A DNA stretch of 64,000 nucleotides from Tenacibaculum mesophilum (GCF_003867075.1 NZ_CP032544.1:434001-498000), one strand, 5' to 3'. Positions 27,777 to 37,997 are shown, counted from the first letter of the stretch. A program made the numbers and translations. The notes: generated from the letters alone by a model not told the origin.

Positions 27777-27837
27777 TTTATAGCCTTGATTTATAAGGTA
27801 TGAGTTATAAACTACTCTTAATCACATTATATACTTT

Positions 27838-27873
27838 ATGGAATGAGCTCGATTTTTATCGAGCTCATTCCAT
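27838..27873. repeat. 16-bp perfect inverted repeat
   Basis: ATGGAATGAGCTCGAT, TTTT loop, exact complement. It has no U-tract on either side, so it is not a standard terminator. It could be a transcript-stabilising hairpin or a protein site. Confidence 0.7.
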
Positions 27874-27950
27874 TTAATATTAAAAGTGTTCTATGGTTAA
27901 TTTAATTAGTTTAAAAGTTAATGGTAGAGTGTATATTTAACTTTTATCTT

Positions 27951-27992
27951 AAAATCCCTCAAATAGTATCTAACTATTTGAGGGATTTTTTA
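27951..27992. terminator. Bidirectional terminator between rocD and yidC
   Basis: AAAATCCCTCAAATAGT, ATCTA loop, ACTATTTGAGGGATTTTTT. A and T runs on both sides suit converging genes. Confidence 0.92.
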
Positions 27993-28026
27993 AAGTGTGT
28001 TTTCAGTTAAAATATATGCTGAAAAC

Positions 28027-29898
28027 TTATTTTTTATTTTTAGCACGTTGTTGTGCGGCTTGTTGCTCTTGAGCTTGTTTCATGGCAGCATCTAAACGCT
28101 CACGGAATTTACTCTTTTTAACGGGCTTCTTTTTGTTTTCTTCAATCTTAGCATGAATCTTAGCTTCATCAATAACATAGTTCTTAATAACAAACATGAT
28201 TATGATGGTTAATAAGTTTGAGATAAAATAGTACAAACTTAATCCACTAGCATAGTTATTAAAGAAGAATAACATCATAATAGGAGAGAAGTAAATCATC
28301 CATTTCATCATCTTACTCATGTCAGGCATTCCTTCTTGAGTAGGAGCTTGCATATTAGCTTGCTGGCTTTGGTTCATTTTCATGTAGAAGAAAATAGCTA
28401 CAGAAGCTAAAATTGGAAATAAACTTACGTGGTCTCCATAGAAAGGAATTTTAAATGGTAATTTAAAAATAGTATCATATGAAGATAAGTCATTAGCCCA
28501 TAAGAAACCTTCTTGTCTAAAATCAATATTGGTAGGGAAAAATTTGAATAAAGCAAAGAACACAGGCATTTGCATTAATGCGGGTATACAACCAGACATC
28601 ATGCTCACTCCTGCTTTTCGCTGTACAGCCATAATTTCTTGCTGACGCTTCATAGCGTTTTCTTTCCCAGGATACTTTTTGTTGATTTCTTCCATTTCTG
28701 GACGAATCACTTTCATTTTAGCACTTGATAGGTACGATTTGTATAATACAGGAGACATTATAATACGTACTACGATTGTCATTAAAATGATAATTAATCC
28801 GTAGTTCCCAATAAATCCTTTTAACATATTAAATACAGGGTAGAATATAGTACGGTTTAAGAAACCAAAAATTCCCCAACCTAAATCAGCAATTTCGTCT
28901 AAGCTAGTCCCTTTATAAGATTTTAATAAATTATAATCTGTAGGCCCGTAAAACCATTGCATATTATAATTTAATTCTCCATTTGTTAAAGCTAATGGAG
29001 TTTTTAATCCGTAAGTTTTAGTGTACACACTATCTTTATCTTCACCTGCAAAATCAACAGATTTCAAAGTGGCATTACTAAACGGTGTATCAGATGTTAA
29101 AATAGAAGAGAAGAAGTGTTGTTTATAAGCAACCCAATCAATATCACTCACAACATCATCATCATTCATTTGTAAGTAATCTACTTCATCATCGGCTTTG
29201 TAATAGTAGTAAGAGTACATGTTTTCGGTTTTCAAACTCTTTTCGTGTCTAAAACCTTTTAAACTCCAATCTAAATTTATTTCTTGAGAACTATTAATTG
29301 TATTACTCAACCCTTGTGAACGAACGGCAAAACCTACACGGTAATCACCTTTTTTCATTTCGTAGCGGTATTCTAAAAACTTAGATTCAGAAACCTTTAA
29401 CTTCATAGAAAGTACTTGCGTATCTCCATTTTTGGTTAGAGTAGGAGTAAATAGTAAATCTTTAGTATTTAAAATTCGGTTATCAGTAGTTCCGAAGTTG
29501 ATATTGAAAGAAGCATTATTATCTTTAACCAAGTATAGAGGTAAAGAATCGTATGTTTTGTAGTTTTTAACTAAAGCTTCGATGATTTGCCCCCCTTTGT
29601 TATCAATAGTTAACTTAACAACGTCATTTTCTAATGTTGTGTTTCCTTCTTGGCTTTTTGAAGCTCCGTATGCAAAAGCACCAAACTTATTTCGTAAAGC
29701 AATTTGCTGTAACGAGTCGTTTACAATTACATTATCGGTTAAATTGTTTTCAGTGTTAGTAGCATTAGCAGTTTGCTCTGTCTGGGTAGTAGCTTCAGGA
29801 GTTTCTTCTGGCTTTTGAGTATTCATCCACCAAAGCATAATTCCTCCTAATAAAAGCATTCCTATAAAGGAATTTAAATCAAATTTTTTTTGTTCCAT
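28027..29898 (-). CDS. yidC: Membrane protein insertase YidC
   Basis: A 623-residue inner-membrane insertase. It has an N-terminal anchor (SFIGMLLLGGIMLWWMN), a large periplasmic domain (about 60-350), and the conserved five-helix core from about 360, including the hydrophilic-groove region with MSPVLYKSYLSSAKM and the MQMPVFFALFKFFP hairpin. The tail is basic and Gln/Ala/Lys-rich, suiting ribosome contact. It lies downstream of pyrG but behind a terminator. Confidence 0.96.
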   Translation of the reverse strand: MEQKKFDLNSFIGMLLLGGIMLWWMNTQKPEETPEATTQTEQTANATNTENNLTDNVIVNDSLQQIALRNKFGAFAYGASKSQEGNTTLENDVVKLTIDNKGGQIIEALVKNYKTYDSLPLYLVKDNNASFNINFGTTDNRILNTKDLLFTPTLTKNGDTQVLSMKLKVSESKFLEYRYEMKKGDYRVGFAVRSQGLSNTINSSQEINLDWSLKGFRHEKSLKTENMYSYYYYKADDEVDYLQMNDDDVVSDIDWVAYKQHFFSSILTSDTPFSNATLKSVDFAGEDKDSVYTKTYGLKTPLALTNGELNYNMQWFYGPTDYNLLKSYKGTSLDEIADLGWGIFGFLNRTIFYPVFNMLKGFIGNYGLIIILMTIVVRIIMSPVLYKSYLSSAKMKVIRPEMEEINKKYPGKENAMKRQQEIMAVQRKAGVSMMSGCIPALMQMPVFFALFKFFPTNIDFRQEGFLWANDLSSYDTIFKLPFKIPFYGDHVSLFPILASVAIFFYMKMNQSQQANMQAPTQEGMPDMSKMMKWMIYFSPIMMLFFFNNYASGLSLYYFISNLLTIIIMFVIKNYVIDEAKIHAKIEENKKKPVKKSKFRERLDAAMKQAQEQQAAQQRAKNKK

Positions 29899-30058
29899 TG
29901 ATATATGTTAAAATGTCAACTTGTCATTTAAAGTTTTTCTTAAAAGCTGAAAAACCCGACAAAGGTAGTAAAACCCTATAGTTTTTTTGAGGTTTTACGG
30001 TGAATAATTTTGTTAGTAATGGTAGTTCAAACAGTATTCCAATTTTTATAAACAATAA

Positions 30059-30090
30059 AAAATCCTGTAAACTTAATTACAGGATTTTAA
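30059..30090 (-). terminator. Terminator of pyrG
   Basis: AAAATCCTGTAA and its complement TTACAGGATTTT around a 6-base loop, followed on the minus strand by Ts. Confidence 0.9.
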
Positions 30091-30093
30091 AAT

Positions 30094-31713
30094 TTATTTC
30101 TTTGATTGTTTTAAAGCCGCTTTAATAAAGCTAACAAACAGTGGATGCGGATTCAACACCGTACTCTTGTATTCTGGGTGATATTGAACTCCAACAAACC
30201 AAGGGTGAGAGTCAATCTCAACAATTTCTACTAACCCTGTTTTAGGGTTAACACCTGCTGTTTTCATACCAGCATTTTCTAATCGTTCTTTGTAGTCGTT
30301 ATTGTATTCGTATCTATGACGATGGCGCTCACTTATTAATTCTTCTTTGTAAGCTTGAAAAACCTTAGAATCTTGTGTTAATTGACAGTCCCAAGCTCCT
30401 AAACGCATAGTACCACCTTTTTCAGTAACATCTTTTTGCTCTTCCATTAAATTAATTACTGGGTGTGCTACATCAGGATTCATTTCGGTAGAGTTAGCGT
30501 CTTTTAAATTTAACACGTTGCGAGCAAACTCAATAACAGCCATTTGCATTCCTAAACAAATACCTAAGAAAGGTATATTGTTTTCACGTACATATTGTAC
30601 TGCTGCTATTTTACCTTCAATACCTCTATCACCAAATCCAGGAGCAACCAATACACCGTTTAATCCTTCTAGTTGTTTAGCAGCATTCTCGGGAGTTAGT
30701 TCTTCAGAATGAATCCAACGAACGTTAACCTTTGTTTTATTAGTAGTTGCAGCTCCTGCATGAATAAATGCTTCTGTAATTGATTTATACGAATCGTGTA
30801 ATTCAACATATTTTCCAACCAAACCAATTTCAATACTAGAGGTAGGGTTTTTATGACGCTCTAAAAACTTATTCCAAGTTTTTAAGTTAGGCTGTTTACG
30901 TGTAGATAGGTTTAATTTATCTAAAACAACATAATCTAACCCTTCTTTAAACATAAGGTTAGGAACATCGTAGATAGTTTCAGCATCTAATGACTGTATT
31001 ACATTTTGTTTTTTAACATTACAAAATAATGCTAATTTACGTTTAATATCATCAGAAATTTCGTGTTCCGAACGGCATACTAATATGTCAGGACTCACAC
31101 CACTTTGCATTAATGTTTTTACAGAATGTTGTGTAGGTTTTGTTTTTAATTCACCAGCGGCTGCTAAGTAAGGTACTAGGGTTAGGTGTATAACAATTGC
31201 ATTATCTTCTCCTAAATCCCATTGTAATTGACGAACAGCTTCTATGTATGGTAATGATTCAATATCACCAACCGTTCCTCCAATTTCAGTTATAACAATA
31301 TCATAATCGCCAGTATTTCCTAAAATTTGGATTCTGTTTTTAATTTCATCAGTAATATGAGGAATAACTTGAACGGTTTTTCCTAAAAACTCTCCTTTAC
31401 GTTCTTTGTTAATTACAGATTGATATATTCTTCCTGTAGTAACATTGTTAGCTTGTGAGGTAGGAATGTTTAAATAACGTTCGTAGTGTCCTAAATCTAA
31501 GTCGGTTTCAGCTCCATCATCAGTTACATAACATTCTCCATGTTCGTATGGGTTTAATGTTCCTGGATCTATATTAATATATGGATCTAACTTCTGAATG
31601 GTTACAGAGTATCCTCTTTCTTGTAATAATTTGGCTAGAGAAGCGGCAATAATTCCTTTCCCTAGTGATGAAGTTACGCCTCCGGTTACAAAAACGTATT
31701 TTGTGTTGTTCAT
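30094..31713 (-). CDS. pyrG: CTP synthase
   Basis: Makes CTP from UTP, ATP and glutamine. The 539 residues comprise an N-terminal synthetase domain ([18 protein letters not shown]-loop) and a C-terminal glutamine amidotransferase domain with the nucleophile region FLGICLGMQ and catalytic His/Glu in [10 protein letters not shown]. The frame is open to 31752, but the family start is [12 protein letters not shown] at 31713. It is divergent from rpmH. Confidence 0.96.
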   Translation of the reverse strand: MNNTKYVFVTGGVTSSLGKGIIAASLAKLLQERGYSVTIQKLDPYINIDPGTLNPYEHGECYVTDDGAETDLDLGHYERYLNIPTSQANNVTTGRIYQSVINKERKGEFLGKTVQVIPHITDEIKNRIQILGNTGDYDIVITEIGGTVGDIESLPYIEAVRQLQWDLGEDNAIVIHLTLVPYLAAAGELKTKPTQHSVKTLMQSGVSPDILVCRSEHEISDDIKRKLALFCNVKKQNVIQSLDAETIYDVPNLMFKEGLDYVVLDKLNLSTRKQPNLKTWNKFLERHKNPTSSIEIGLVGKYVELHDSYKSITEAFIHAGAATTNKTKVNVRWIHSEELTPENAAKQLEGLNGVLVAPGFGDRGIEGKIAAVQYVRENNIPFLGICLGMQMAVIEFARNVLNLKDANSTEMNPDVAHPVINLMEEQKDVTEKGGTMRLGAWDCQLTQDSKVFQAYKEELISERHRHRYEYNNDYKERLENAGMKTAGVNPKTGLVEIVEIDSHPWFVGVQYHPEYKSTVLNPHPLFVSFIKAALKQSKK

Positions 31714-31840
31714 GGTACTGTTAGGTTTGCGCAAAAGTAAGAAGTCTGGCAATTAGAACAAATAAAAAAGATAAAAAACGTGCAGAAAAATTATGTATGT
31801 TTGTCAAACAAACTTTTTTTGAAAAAAAATAAAATAAGGG

Positions 31841-31871
31841 TTTGTCAGACTGAAAAACTGTTGTATATTTG
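31841..31871 (+). promoter_or_regulatory. Consensus promoter of rpmH
   Basis: TTTG (31841-31844), exactly 19 bases, TATATTTG (31864-31871). This is one of the best matches in the window, fitting a highly expressed ribosomal protein gene. Confidence 0.8.
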
Positions 31872-31942
31872 CCCACGCTTTTAGCAGACGGAATTTCACA
31901 AAAGCAAAACATTTTTAAAGAAGATATTTAAGATATACTGTA

Positions 31943-32104
31943 ATGAGTAAAAGAACGTACCAACCATCGAAAAGAAAAAGAAGAAACAAACACGGTTTCC
32001 GCGAAAGAATGGCTTCTGCTAATGGACGTAAAGTATTAGCTAGAAGAAGAGCAAAAGGAAGAAAAAAGTTGTCTGTTTCATCTGAATCTAGACCAAAGAA
32101 ATAA
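31943..32104 (+). CDS. rpmH: 50S ribosomal protein L34
   Basis: A 53-residue, very basic protein starting [22 protein letters not shown], the universal L34 sequence, with a C-terminal extension ([11 protein letters not shown]) longer than in E. coli. It has a strong promoter and its own terminator. It is not adjacent to rnpA or dnaA here, unlike in many bacteria. Confidence 0.98.
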   Translation: MSKRTYQPSKRKRRNKHGFRERMASANGRKVLARRRAKGRKKLSVSSESRPKK

Positions 32105-32127
32105 TGATTAACTATTGTTAATATTTT

Positions 32128-32160
32128 AAAGGCGTTACTATTAAGTATCGCCTTTTTTTA
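32128..32160 (+). terminator. Terminator of rpmH
   Basis: AAAGGCG and CGCCTTT arms with an inner TACT/AGTA pairing, followed by seven Ts. Confidence 0.9.
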
Positions 32161-32207
32161 TAACCAAACAATTTTTATTTTTACATCACAACACAACACA
32201 GACTAAA

Positions 32208-35060
32208 ATGCCTAAAAGACAAGACCTTAAATCGATTTTAATTATTGGATCAGGACCAATTGTTATTGGTCAAGCATGTGAATTTGATTATTCAGGATCT
32301 CAAGCGTTAAGATCTTTGAGAGAAGATGGAATTGAAACCATCTTAATTAATTCTAACCCTGCAACAATTATGACAGATCCTTCGATGGCTGACCATGTAT
32401 ACTTGTTGCCACTTAACACAAAGTCTATTGTTCAAATTTTAAAAGAACACCCACAAATTGATGCTGTTCTACCAACAATGGGAGGGCAAACAGCACTAAA
32501 CCTTTGTATTGAAGCTGATGAAAAAGGAATTTGGGAAGATTTTGATGTTGAAATTATAGGAGTAGATATTGACGCTATTAATATTACAGAGGATAGAGAT
32601 AAGTTTCGCTTATTAATGGAAGAAATAGGGGTGCCTATGGCTCCTCAAGCTACTGCAACATCATTCTTAAAAGGAAAAGAAATAGCACAAGAATTCGGAT
32701 TTCCATTATGTATTAGAGCGTCGTTTACTTTAGGAGGAGCGGGAGCATCTATCGTATATGATGAGAAAGAGTTTGAAGAATCATTATCTAGAGGATTAGA
32801 AATTTCTCCGATTCACGAAGTAATGATTGATAAAGCAATGATGGGATGGAAAGAATACGAGTTAGAATTATTACGTGATGATAATGATAATGTTGTAATT
32901 ATCTGTTCTATTGAAAACATGGATCCAATGGGAATCCACACAGGAGATTCTATTACAGTAGCTCCAGCCATGACGTTATCGGACAAAACGTTCCAAAAAA
33001 TGCGTGACATGGCAATTAAAATGATGCGCTCTATTGGTGAGTTTGCAGGAGGATGTAACGTTCAGTTTGCGGTTTCACCAGATGAGAAAGAAGATATTAT
33101 TGCAATTGAGATTAATCCACGTGTATCTCGTTCATCAGCATTAGCATCAAAAGCAACTGGATACCCAATTGCAAAGATTGCTGCTAAATTAGCAACAGGT
33201 TATACATTAGATGAGTTAGATAACCAAATTACTAAGTCTACTTCAGCTTTATTTGAACCAACATTAGACTATGTAATTGTAAAAATACCTCGTTGGAACT
33301 TTGATAAGTTTGAAGGTTCTGATAGAACTTTAGGTTTACAAATGAAAGCGGTTGGTGAAGTAATGGGGATCGGACGTTCGTTCCAAGAAGCATTACACAA
33401 AGCAACGCAATCGTTAGAAATTAAACGTAACGGAATTGGAGCTGATGGTAAAAGTTATACAGATTATAACCAAATTAAAGACAAGTTAAAATATGCTTCT
33501 TGGGATCGTGTATTTGCTATCTATGACGCTATTCAAATAGGAATGCCGCTGAGTAAAATCCATGAAATCACTAAGATTGATATGTGGTATTTACGTCAAT
33601 ATGAAGAGTTGTATATGTTAGAAAAAGAAATTTCTACCTATACTATTGATACCCTTGACAGAGAGCTTTTACTAGAAGCTAAACAAAAAGGATATGGAGA
33701 TCGTCAAATCGCTCATATGTTAGGATGTTTAGAAAGTGAAGTGTATAAAAAGCGTGAAGAATTAAAAATAAAGCGTGTATACAAGTTGGTAGATACTTGT
33801 GCTGCAGAGTTTAAAGCACAAACTCCTTACTATTATTCAACATTTGAAAGTGAAATAGAAACTTCTGAAGGTGAAGTTTCTGTGTCAAATGAAAGTGTGG
33901 TGTCTGATAAGAAAAAAGTAATAGTATTAGGTTCTGGACCAAACAGAATAGGTCAGGGAATCGAGTTTGATTACTGTTGTGTTCATGGGGTTTATGCTGC
34001 AAAAGAATGTGGTTACGAAACCATAATGATTAACTGTAATCCTGAAACTGTTTCTACTGATTTTGATACGGCAGATAAATTATACTTTGAGCCAGTTTTT
34101 TGGGAACATATCTACGATATAATCAAGCATGAAAAGCCAGAAGGAGTTATTGTTCAATTAGGTGGACAAACAGCTTTAAAGTTAGCAGAGAAACTAGAGC
34201 GTTACGGGATTCCAATTTTAGGAACAAGCTATAAAGCATTAGATTTAGCTGAAGATAGAGGAAGTTTTTCAACTTTATTAAAAGAAAATAACATTCCTTA
34301 TCCAGAATTTGGAGTTGCAGAAAATGCAGATGAAGCTTTAGCTTTAGCTGACGAGTTAGACTTTCCAATTTTAGTACGTCCATCATATGTACTTGGAGGG
34401 CAAGGAATGAAGATAGTGATTAATAAAGAAGAGTTATTAGAGCATGTAGTAGATTTATTACGTAAAATTCCTAATAACAAATTATTATTAGATCATTACT
34501 TAGAAGGAGCAATTGAAGCAGAAGCAGATGCGATTTGTGATGGTGAAAATGTATATATCATAGGAATTATGGAGCATATTGAGCCTTGTGGAATTCACTC
34601 AGGAGATTCAAATGCAACTTTACCAGCGTTCAACTTAGGAGAATTAGTATTAGAGCAAATTAGAGAGTACACTAAAACAATTGCTTTAGCGCTTGATACT
34701 GTTGGGTTGATTAACATTCAGTTTGCGATTAAAGATGATAAAGTATATATTATTGAAGCAAATCCACGTGCTTCTCGTACAGTTCCATTTATAGCAAAAG
34801 CTTATAAAGAACCTTATGTAAACTATGCTACAAAGGTAATGTTAGGAGAGAAGAAAGTAACTGATTTTGAATTCAATCCTCAGTTAGAAGGTTTTGCAAT
34901 TAAACAACCAGTATTCTCTTTTAACAAGTTCCCAAATGTAAATAAGAACTTAGGACCTGAGATGAAATCAACAGGAGAAAGTATTTTATTTATAGATTCG
35001 CTTAGAGATGATGCCTTTTACGATTTATATGCAAGACGTAAAATGTATTTAAGTAAATAA
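32208..35060 (+). CDS. carB: Carbamoyl-phosphate synthase large subunit lacking the MGS domain
   Basis: Makes carbamoyl phosphate for pyrimidine and arginine synthesis. Two homologous ATP-grasp halves are seen: residues 1-about 400 (LIIGSGPIVIGQACEFDYSG) and about 565-940 (VIVLGSGPNRIGQGIEFDYCC), separated by the oligomerisation domain. The 950-residue protein ends shortly after LGPEMKSTGES, where E. coli CarB (1073 residues) continues into the methylglyoxal-synthase-like allosteric domain that binds UMP and ornithine. The reading frame closes cleanly with a terminator after it, so this is a natural short form, which I recall as usual in flavobacteria. carA is not in the window. Confidence 0.95.
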   Translation: MPKRQDLKSILIIGSGPIVIGQACEFDYSGSQALRSLREDGIETILINSNPATIMTDPSMADHVYLLPLNTKSIVQILKEHPQIDAVLPTMGGQTALNLCIEADEKGIWEDFDVEIIGVDIDAINITEDRDKFRLLMEEIGVPMAPQATATSFLKGKEIAQEFGFPLCIRASFTLGGAGASIVYDEKEFEESLSRGLEISPIHEVMIDKAMMGWKEYELELLRDDNDNVVIICSIENMDPMGIHTGDSITVAPAMTLSDKTFQKMRDMAIKMMRSIGEFAGGCNVQFAVSPDEKEDIIAIEINPRVSRSSALASKATGYPIAKIAAKLATGYTLDELDNQITKSTSALFEPTLDYVIVKIPRWNFDKFEGSDRTLGLQMKAVGEVMGIGRSFQEALHKATQSLEIKRNGIGADGKSYTDYNQIKDKLKYASWDRVFAIYDAIQIGMPLSKIHEITKIDMWYLRQYEELYMLEKEISTYTIDTLDRELLLEAKQKGYGDRQIAHMLGCLESEVYKKREELKIKRVYKLVDTCAAEFKAQTPYYYSTFESEIETSEGEVSVSNESVVSDKKKVIVLGSGPNRIGQGIEFDYCCVHGVYAAKECGYETIMINCNPETVSTDFDTADKLYFEPVFWEHIYDIIKHEKPEGVIVQLGGQTALKLAEKLERYGIPILGTSYKALDLAEDRGSFSTLLKENNIPYPEFGVAENADEALALADELDFPILVRPSYVLGGQGMKIVINKEELLEHVVDLLRKIPNNKLLLDHYLEGAIEAEADAICDGENVYIIGIMEHIEPCGIHSGDSNATLPAFNLGELVLEQIREYTKTIALALDTVGLINIQFAIKDDKVYIIEANPRASRTVPFIAKAYKEPYVNYATKVMLGEKKVTDFEFNPQLEGFAIKQPVFSFNKFPNVNKNLGPEMKSTGESILFIDSLRDDAFYDLYARRKMYLSK

Positions 35061-35084
35061 AAGCATTTTAGAATAATAATATAG

Positions 35085-35117
35085 AAAATCCGAAGTAAAT
35101 ATGCTTCGGATTTTTAT
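35085..35117 (+). terminator. Terminator of carB
   Basis: AAAATCCGAAG, 8-base loop, CTTCGGATTTT, then Ts. Confidence 0.92.
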
Positions 35118-35172
35118 ATTTTATATATGACAATATTAAACTTATTTACTTTCTAAGTATAATTTCTTACTG

Positions 35173-35180
35173 TATATTTG
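35173..35180 (+). promoter_or_regulatory. -7 element before the flavodoxin gene
   Basis: TATATTTG matches TAnnTTTG, 25 bases before the chosen ATG at 35205. This supports that start over an upstream in-frame codon that would lie inside the promoter. Confidence 0.55.
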
Positions 35181-35204
35181 TTATTTAAAACAAATCTAAA
35201 TAAA

Positions 35205-35726
35205 ATGAACAGAATAGGATTAATTTATGGTTCTGATACAGGAATGACTGAAGAAATTGTAAGTTCAATAGTTGATGATTGGCAGGCATCTGAAATAGAA
35301 GTTATTGAAGTTTCTAACATGAAGAAGGAAGATTATAATCGGTTTGATAAATTTATTTTAGGTTTATCAACTTGGTACGATGGCGATTTACAAAGCGATT
35401 GGGAGACCTATTATGAAAATGAGTTTCAAACTATTGATTTTACAGGAAAGAAAGTGGCTATTTTTGGATTAGGAGATCAATATGGTTATGGTGAATATTT
35501 TGTTGATGGTGTAGGAATTTTAGCTAAAAATGTGGTTAAAAATGGAGGCGAACTTATTGGAAAATGGTCGTGCAAGGAGTATGATTTTGAAGAGTCAAAA
35601 GCTCAAATAGAAGAAGATAAAGACTATTTTTATGGTTTAGCTCTTGACGAGGATAATGAACCTGAAAAAACACCAGATAGATTAGCGAATTGGCTTAATC
35701 AAATAGAAAAAGAGTTTGACTTGTAA
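35205..35726 (+). CDS. fld: Flavodoxin
   Basis: A 173-residue long-chain flavodoxin carrying electrons through FMN. The phosphate-binding loop is IYGSDTGMTEE (about 6-16), and aromatic isoalloxazine-stacking residues lie in LSTWYDGDLQSDW (about 56-68) and GDQYGYGEYFVDG (about 95-107). The start follows the MNRIGLIYGS alignment and the promoter position. It is a single-gene unit; iron limitation commonly induces flavodoxins, but no Fur box was identified. Confidence 0.93.
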   Translation: MNRIGLIYGSDTGMTEEIVSSIVDDWQASEIEVIEVSNMKKEDYNRFDKFILGLSTWYDGDLQSDWETYYENEFQTIDFTGKKVAIFGLGDQYGYGEYFVDGVGILAKNVVKNGGELIGKWSCKEYDFEESKAQIEEDKDYFYGLALDEDNEPEKTPDRLANWLNQIEKEFDL

Positions 35727-35748
35727 GCTTTCTTTTTGTGTTTAAATT

Positions 35749-36300
35749 TTATTTTAAATCAATCTTAACATTATAATTTTTTAATTCTTCAATGTAGTTT
35801 TGAGCAGTAAAATTATTATTATCAAATTTTTCTTGTCTATTCTTTTTCATTTTAATTCTATGGATGGCTTCTAAAAATCGACGCATTTCATTGTCATCAT
35901 TAATAATAATTCCTGGTACTTCAGCATTATCACCATTGTCTTTTTTTGCTACCATTGTAAAATAAGAAGAATTACAATGTTTGGTCTTTCCTGTTTGTAT
36001 ATTTTGTGCTTCTACGCGTATACCAACTACCATCGAAGTTTTACCTACATAGTTAATTGACGCTTTCATGGTAACTAATTCGCCTACTTCAATAGGGTTT
36101 ATAAAGTTAACGGTATCTACAGATGCTGTTACGCAATAGGTACCTGAATGTTTAGAGGCGCATGCAAAAGCTATTTGATCCATTAGTTTTAAAATGTAAC
36201 CTCCGTGAATTTTGCCACTAAAATTGGCATGAGAAGGAAGCATTAACTCAGAAATAGTAATGCGAGTATCTTCTATATTTCTATAAATATTATTGTTCAT
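35749..36300 (-). CDS. Acyl-CoA thioesterase (hotdog fold)
   Basis: A 183-residue YciA/BACH-type thioesterase hydrolysing acyl-CoA. The hotdog core contains PSHANFSGKIHGGYILKLMDQIAFACASKHSG (helix and catalytic Asp region, about 22-54) and VTASVDTVNFINPIEVGELV. The C-terminal 40 residues are a charged extension. It overlaps the upstream membrane-protein gene by 11 bases. Confidence 0.9.
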   Translation of the reverse strand: MNNNIYRNIEDTRITISELMLPSHANFSGKIHGGYILKLMDQIAFACASKHSGTYCVTASVDTVNFINPIEVGELVTMKASINYVGKTSMVVGIRVEAQNIQTGKTKHCNSSYFTMVAKKDNGDNAEVPGIIINDDNEMRRFLEAIHRIKMKKNRQEKFDNNNFTAQNYIEELKNYNVKIDLK

Positions 36301-36676
36301 TATCTTTTCTTATTCCTCTAAAATGAGGAGATTGTTCTTCTTCAACATGGGTTATAAAATACTTTGTATCACCTAACCAAAAGAAAGTTCCAAAACGTTC
36401 TTTGTAAGTAACTTTTACATAACGACCTTGATATTCTTGAAGTTTTTTTATGACTTCCTTTTGATTGTCCTCTACAGAAAAGGCAAAAATTTGCGCTCCA
36501 GAAATACCTTGGCTAATTTCACCCTCCCATGTTTTTACTACCACACCTTTGTAGCTAATTTTAATAAGTTCACCAGAGCGAACCCCTTCACTATAAGGAA
36601 CAAAATAAATAAAAGTATAGTATAGTGCTGCTATAAGAGCAATACCAATTAAAATTAATCCTAAAATTTTTTTCAT
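36290..36676 (-). CDS. Small single-pass membrane-anchored protein
   Basis: A 128-residue protein with an N-terminal transmembrane helix (ILGLILIGIALIAALYYTFIYF, residues 3-24) and a small extracytoplasmic domain with YSEGVRSGELIKISYKG and EGEISQG. The frame is open to 36706, but MKKILG at 36676 is the natural start. I recall relatives being mislabelled as 6-phosphogluconate dehydrogenase; nothing here supports that activity. It is co-transcribed with the thioesterase. Confidence 0.7.
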   Translation of the reverse strand: MKKILGLILIGIALIAALYYTFIYFVPYSEGVRSGELIKISYKGVVVKTWEGEISQGISGAQIFAFSVEDNQKEVIKKLQEYQGRYVKVTYKERFGTFFWLGDTKYFITHVEEEQSPHFRGIRKDNEQ

Positions 36677-36780
36677 AGTAAGATATTGAAGAATGTATAA
36701 TAACAAAAGTAAGGTTTATATTTTGACTTGTAAAATGAATTGAAAGTGGTAAGTTTGTGTTGCTTCAAAAAATGATTAAT

Positions 36781-37956
36781 ATGAACTATATTTTATTTGA
36801 TGGTGATGTACGTACAGCTCTACTACCATTTACATATACACGACCAGTAGCTGATATTAGAGTAGGTATTTTAACTATTAGAGAAAAGTGGGAAAAATAT
36901 TTAGGCTTAACAACAACTACCGTAACAGAGGAGTATTTAGAGGAAAAATATCCTATGGTTGAAATGGAAGAAAATGTATTATTAAATGCCTCTTTCTTGC
37001 CAACTAAACCTTTGGTTGAAATGGTTAAAAATCTACAAAACAATCAAGCTATTTTTAAAGGTGAAGATGTTATTGCTTTTTATACGACAGATACTCAGGA
37101 AGAAGTAGATTTTTCTTCTTATGAACATATAGAGTTTGAAGATGATATAATTCAAATAAAAAATACTTGGGATATTTTTTCGTTAAATGACAAAGCAATT
37201 AGAGCTGACTTTGATTTAATAACCGAAGGTAGAAAATCGGAACCAATTCCAGAAACTGTTAATTGTGTTAATAGAAACGATATTTTTGTTGAGAAAGGAG
37301 CTAAACTAACTTTTGCAACGTTAAACGCTTCAACTGGACCAATTTATATTGGTAAAAAAGCTGAAATAATGGAAGGTGTAGTTGTACGAGGTGCTTTAGC
37401 TATGTGTGAAAATTCAGTATTAAAATTGGGAGCTAAAATTTATGGAGCTACTACTTTAGGACCTTATTGTAAAGTAGGAGGAGAGGTGAACAACTCAGTA
37501 TTATTTGGGTATTCAAATAAAGGACACGATGGGTTTTTAGGAAATTCAGTATTAGGCGAATGGTGTAATATTGGAGCTGATAGTAATAATTCTAACCTTA
37601 AAAATAATTATGCAGAAGTTAAGTTGTGGAATTATGAAACAGGACGTTTCGCTAAAACTGGATTACAATTCTGTGGTTTGATGATGGGAGATCATTCAAA
37701 ATGTGGAATTAACACAATGTTTAATACAGGAACAGTTGTTGGTGTTTCTGCGAATATTTTTGGAAGTGGATTTCCAAGAAATTTTGTTCCTTCATTTAGT
37801 TGGGGAGGAGCATCAGGTTTTACTGAATACAAAACAAATAAAGTCTTTGAAGTTGCAGATGTGGTAATGAAAAGACGAGGTATTGAATTTGATGAAAGAG
37901 AAAAACAAATTCTAGATCACGTTTTTGAAGAAACAAAACAATACAGAAATTATTAA
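36781..37956 (+). CDS. GlmU-like putative sugar nucleotidyltransferase
   Basis: A 391-residue protein with an N-terminal domain resembling nucleotidyltransferases (MNYILFDGDVRTALLPFTYTRPVADIR) and a left-handed beta-helix hexapeptide-repeat C-terminus (about 190-340: GPIYIGKKAEIMEGVVVRG, GAKIYGATTLGPYCKVGGEV). The classical GlmU LAAGxGTRM motif is absent, so N-acetylglucosamine-1-phosphate uridylyltransferase activity is doubtful. The start is at the ATG 36781 rather than the upstream TTG. Confidence 0.82.
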   Translation: MNYILFDGDVRTALLPFTYTRPVADIRVGILTIREKWEKYLGLTTTTVTEEYLEEKYPMVEMEENVLLNASFLPTKPLVEMVKNLQNNQAIFKGEDVIAFYTTDTQEEVDFSSYEHIEFEDDIIQIKNTWDIFSLNDKAIRADFDLITEGRKSEPIPETVNCVNRNDIFVEKGAKLTFATLNASTGPIYIGKKAEIMEGVVVRGALAMCENSVLKLGAKIYGATTLGPYCKVGGEVNNSVLFGYSNKGHDGFLGNSVLGEWCNIGADSNNSNLKNNYAEVKLWNYETGRFAKTGLQFCGLMMGDHSKCGINTMFNTGTVVGVSANIFGSGFPRNFVPSFSWGGASGFTEYKTNKVFEVADVVMKRRGIEFDEREKQILDHVFEETKQYRNY

Positions 37957-37965
37957 ACCAAAAGG

Positions 37966-37997
37966 AAGGACTTTACAAAATGTAAAGTCTTTTTTTA
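37966..37997. terminator. Bidirectional terminator
   Basis: GACTTTACA, AAA loop, TGTAAAGTC, then seven Ts. It separates the converging GlmU-like and TonB receptor genes. Confidence 0.9.

Noticed and set aside
36781..37956. Bona fide GlmU
   Set aside because: The LAAGxGTRM nucleotidyltransferase loop is absent, so only a GlmU-like label is justified.
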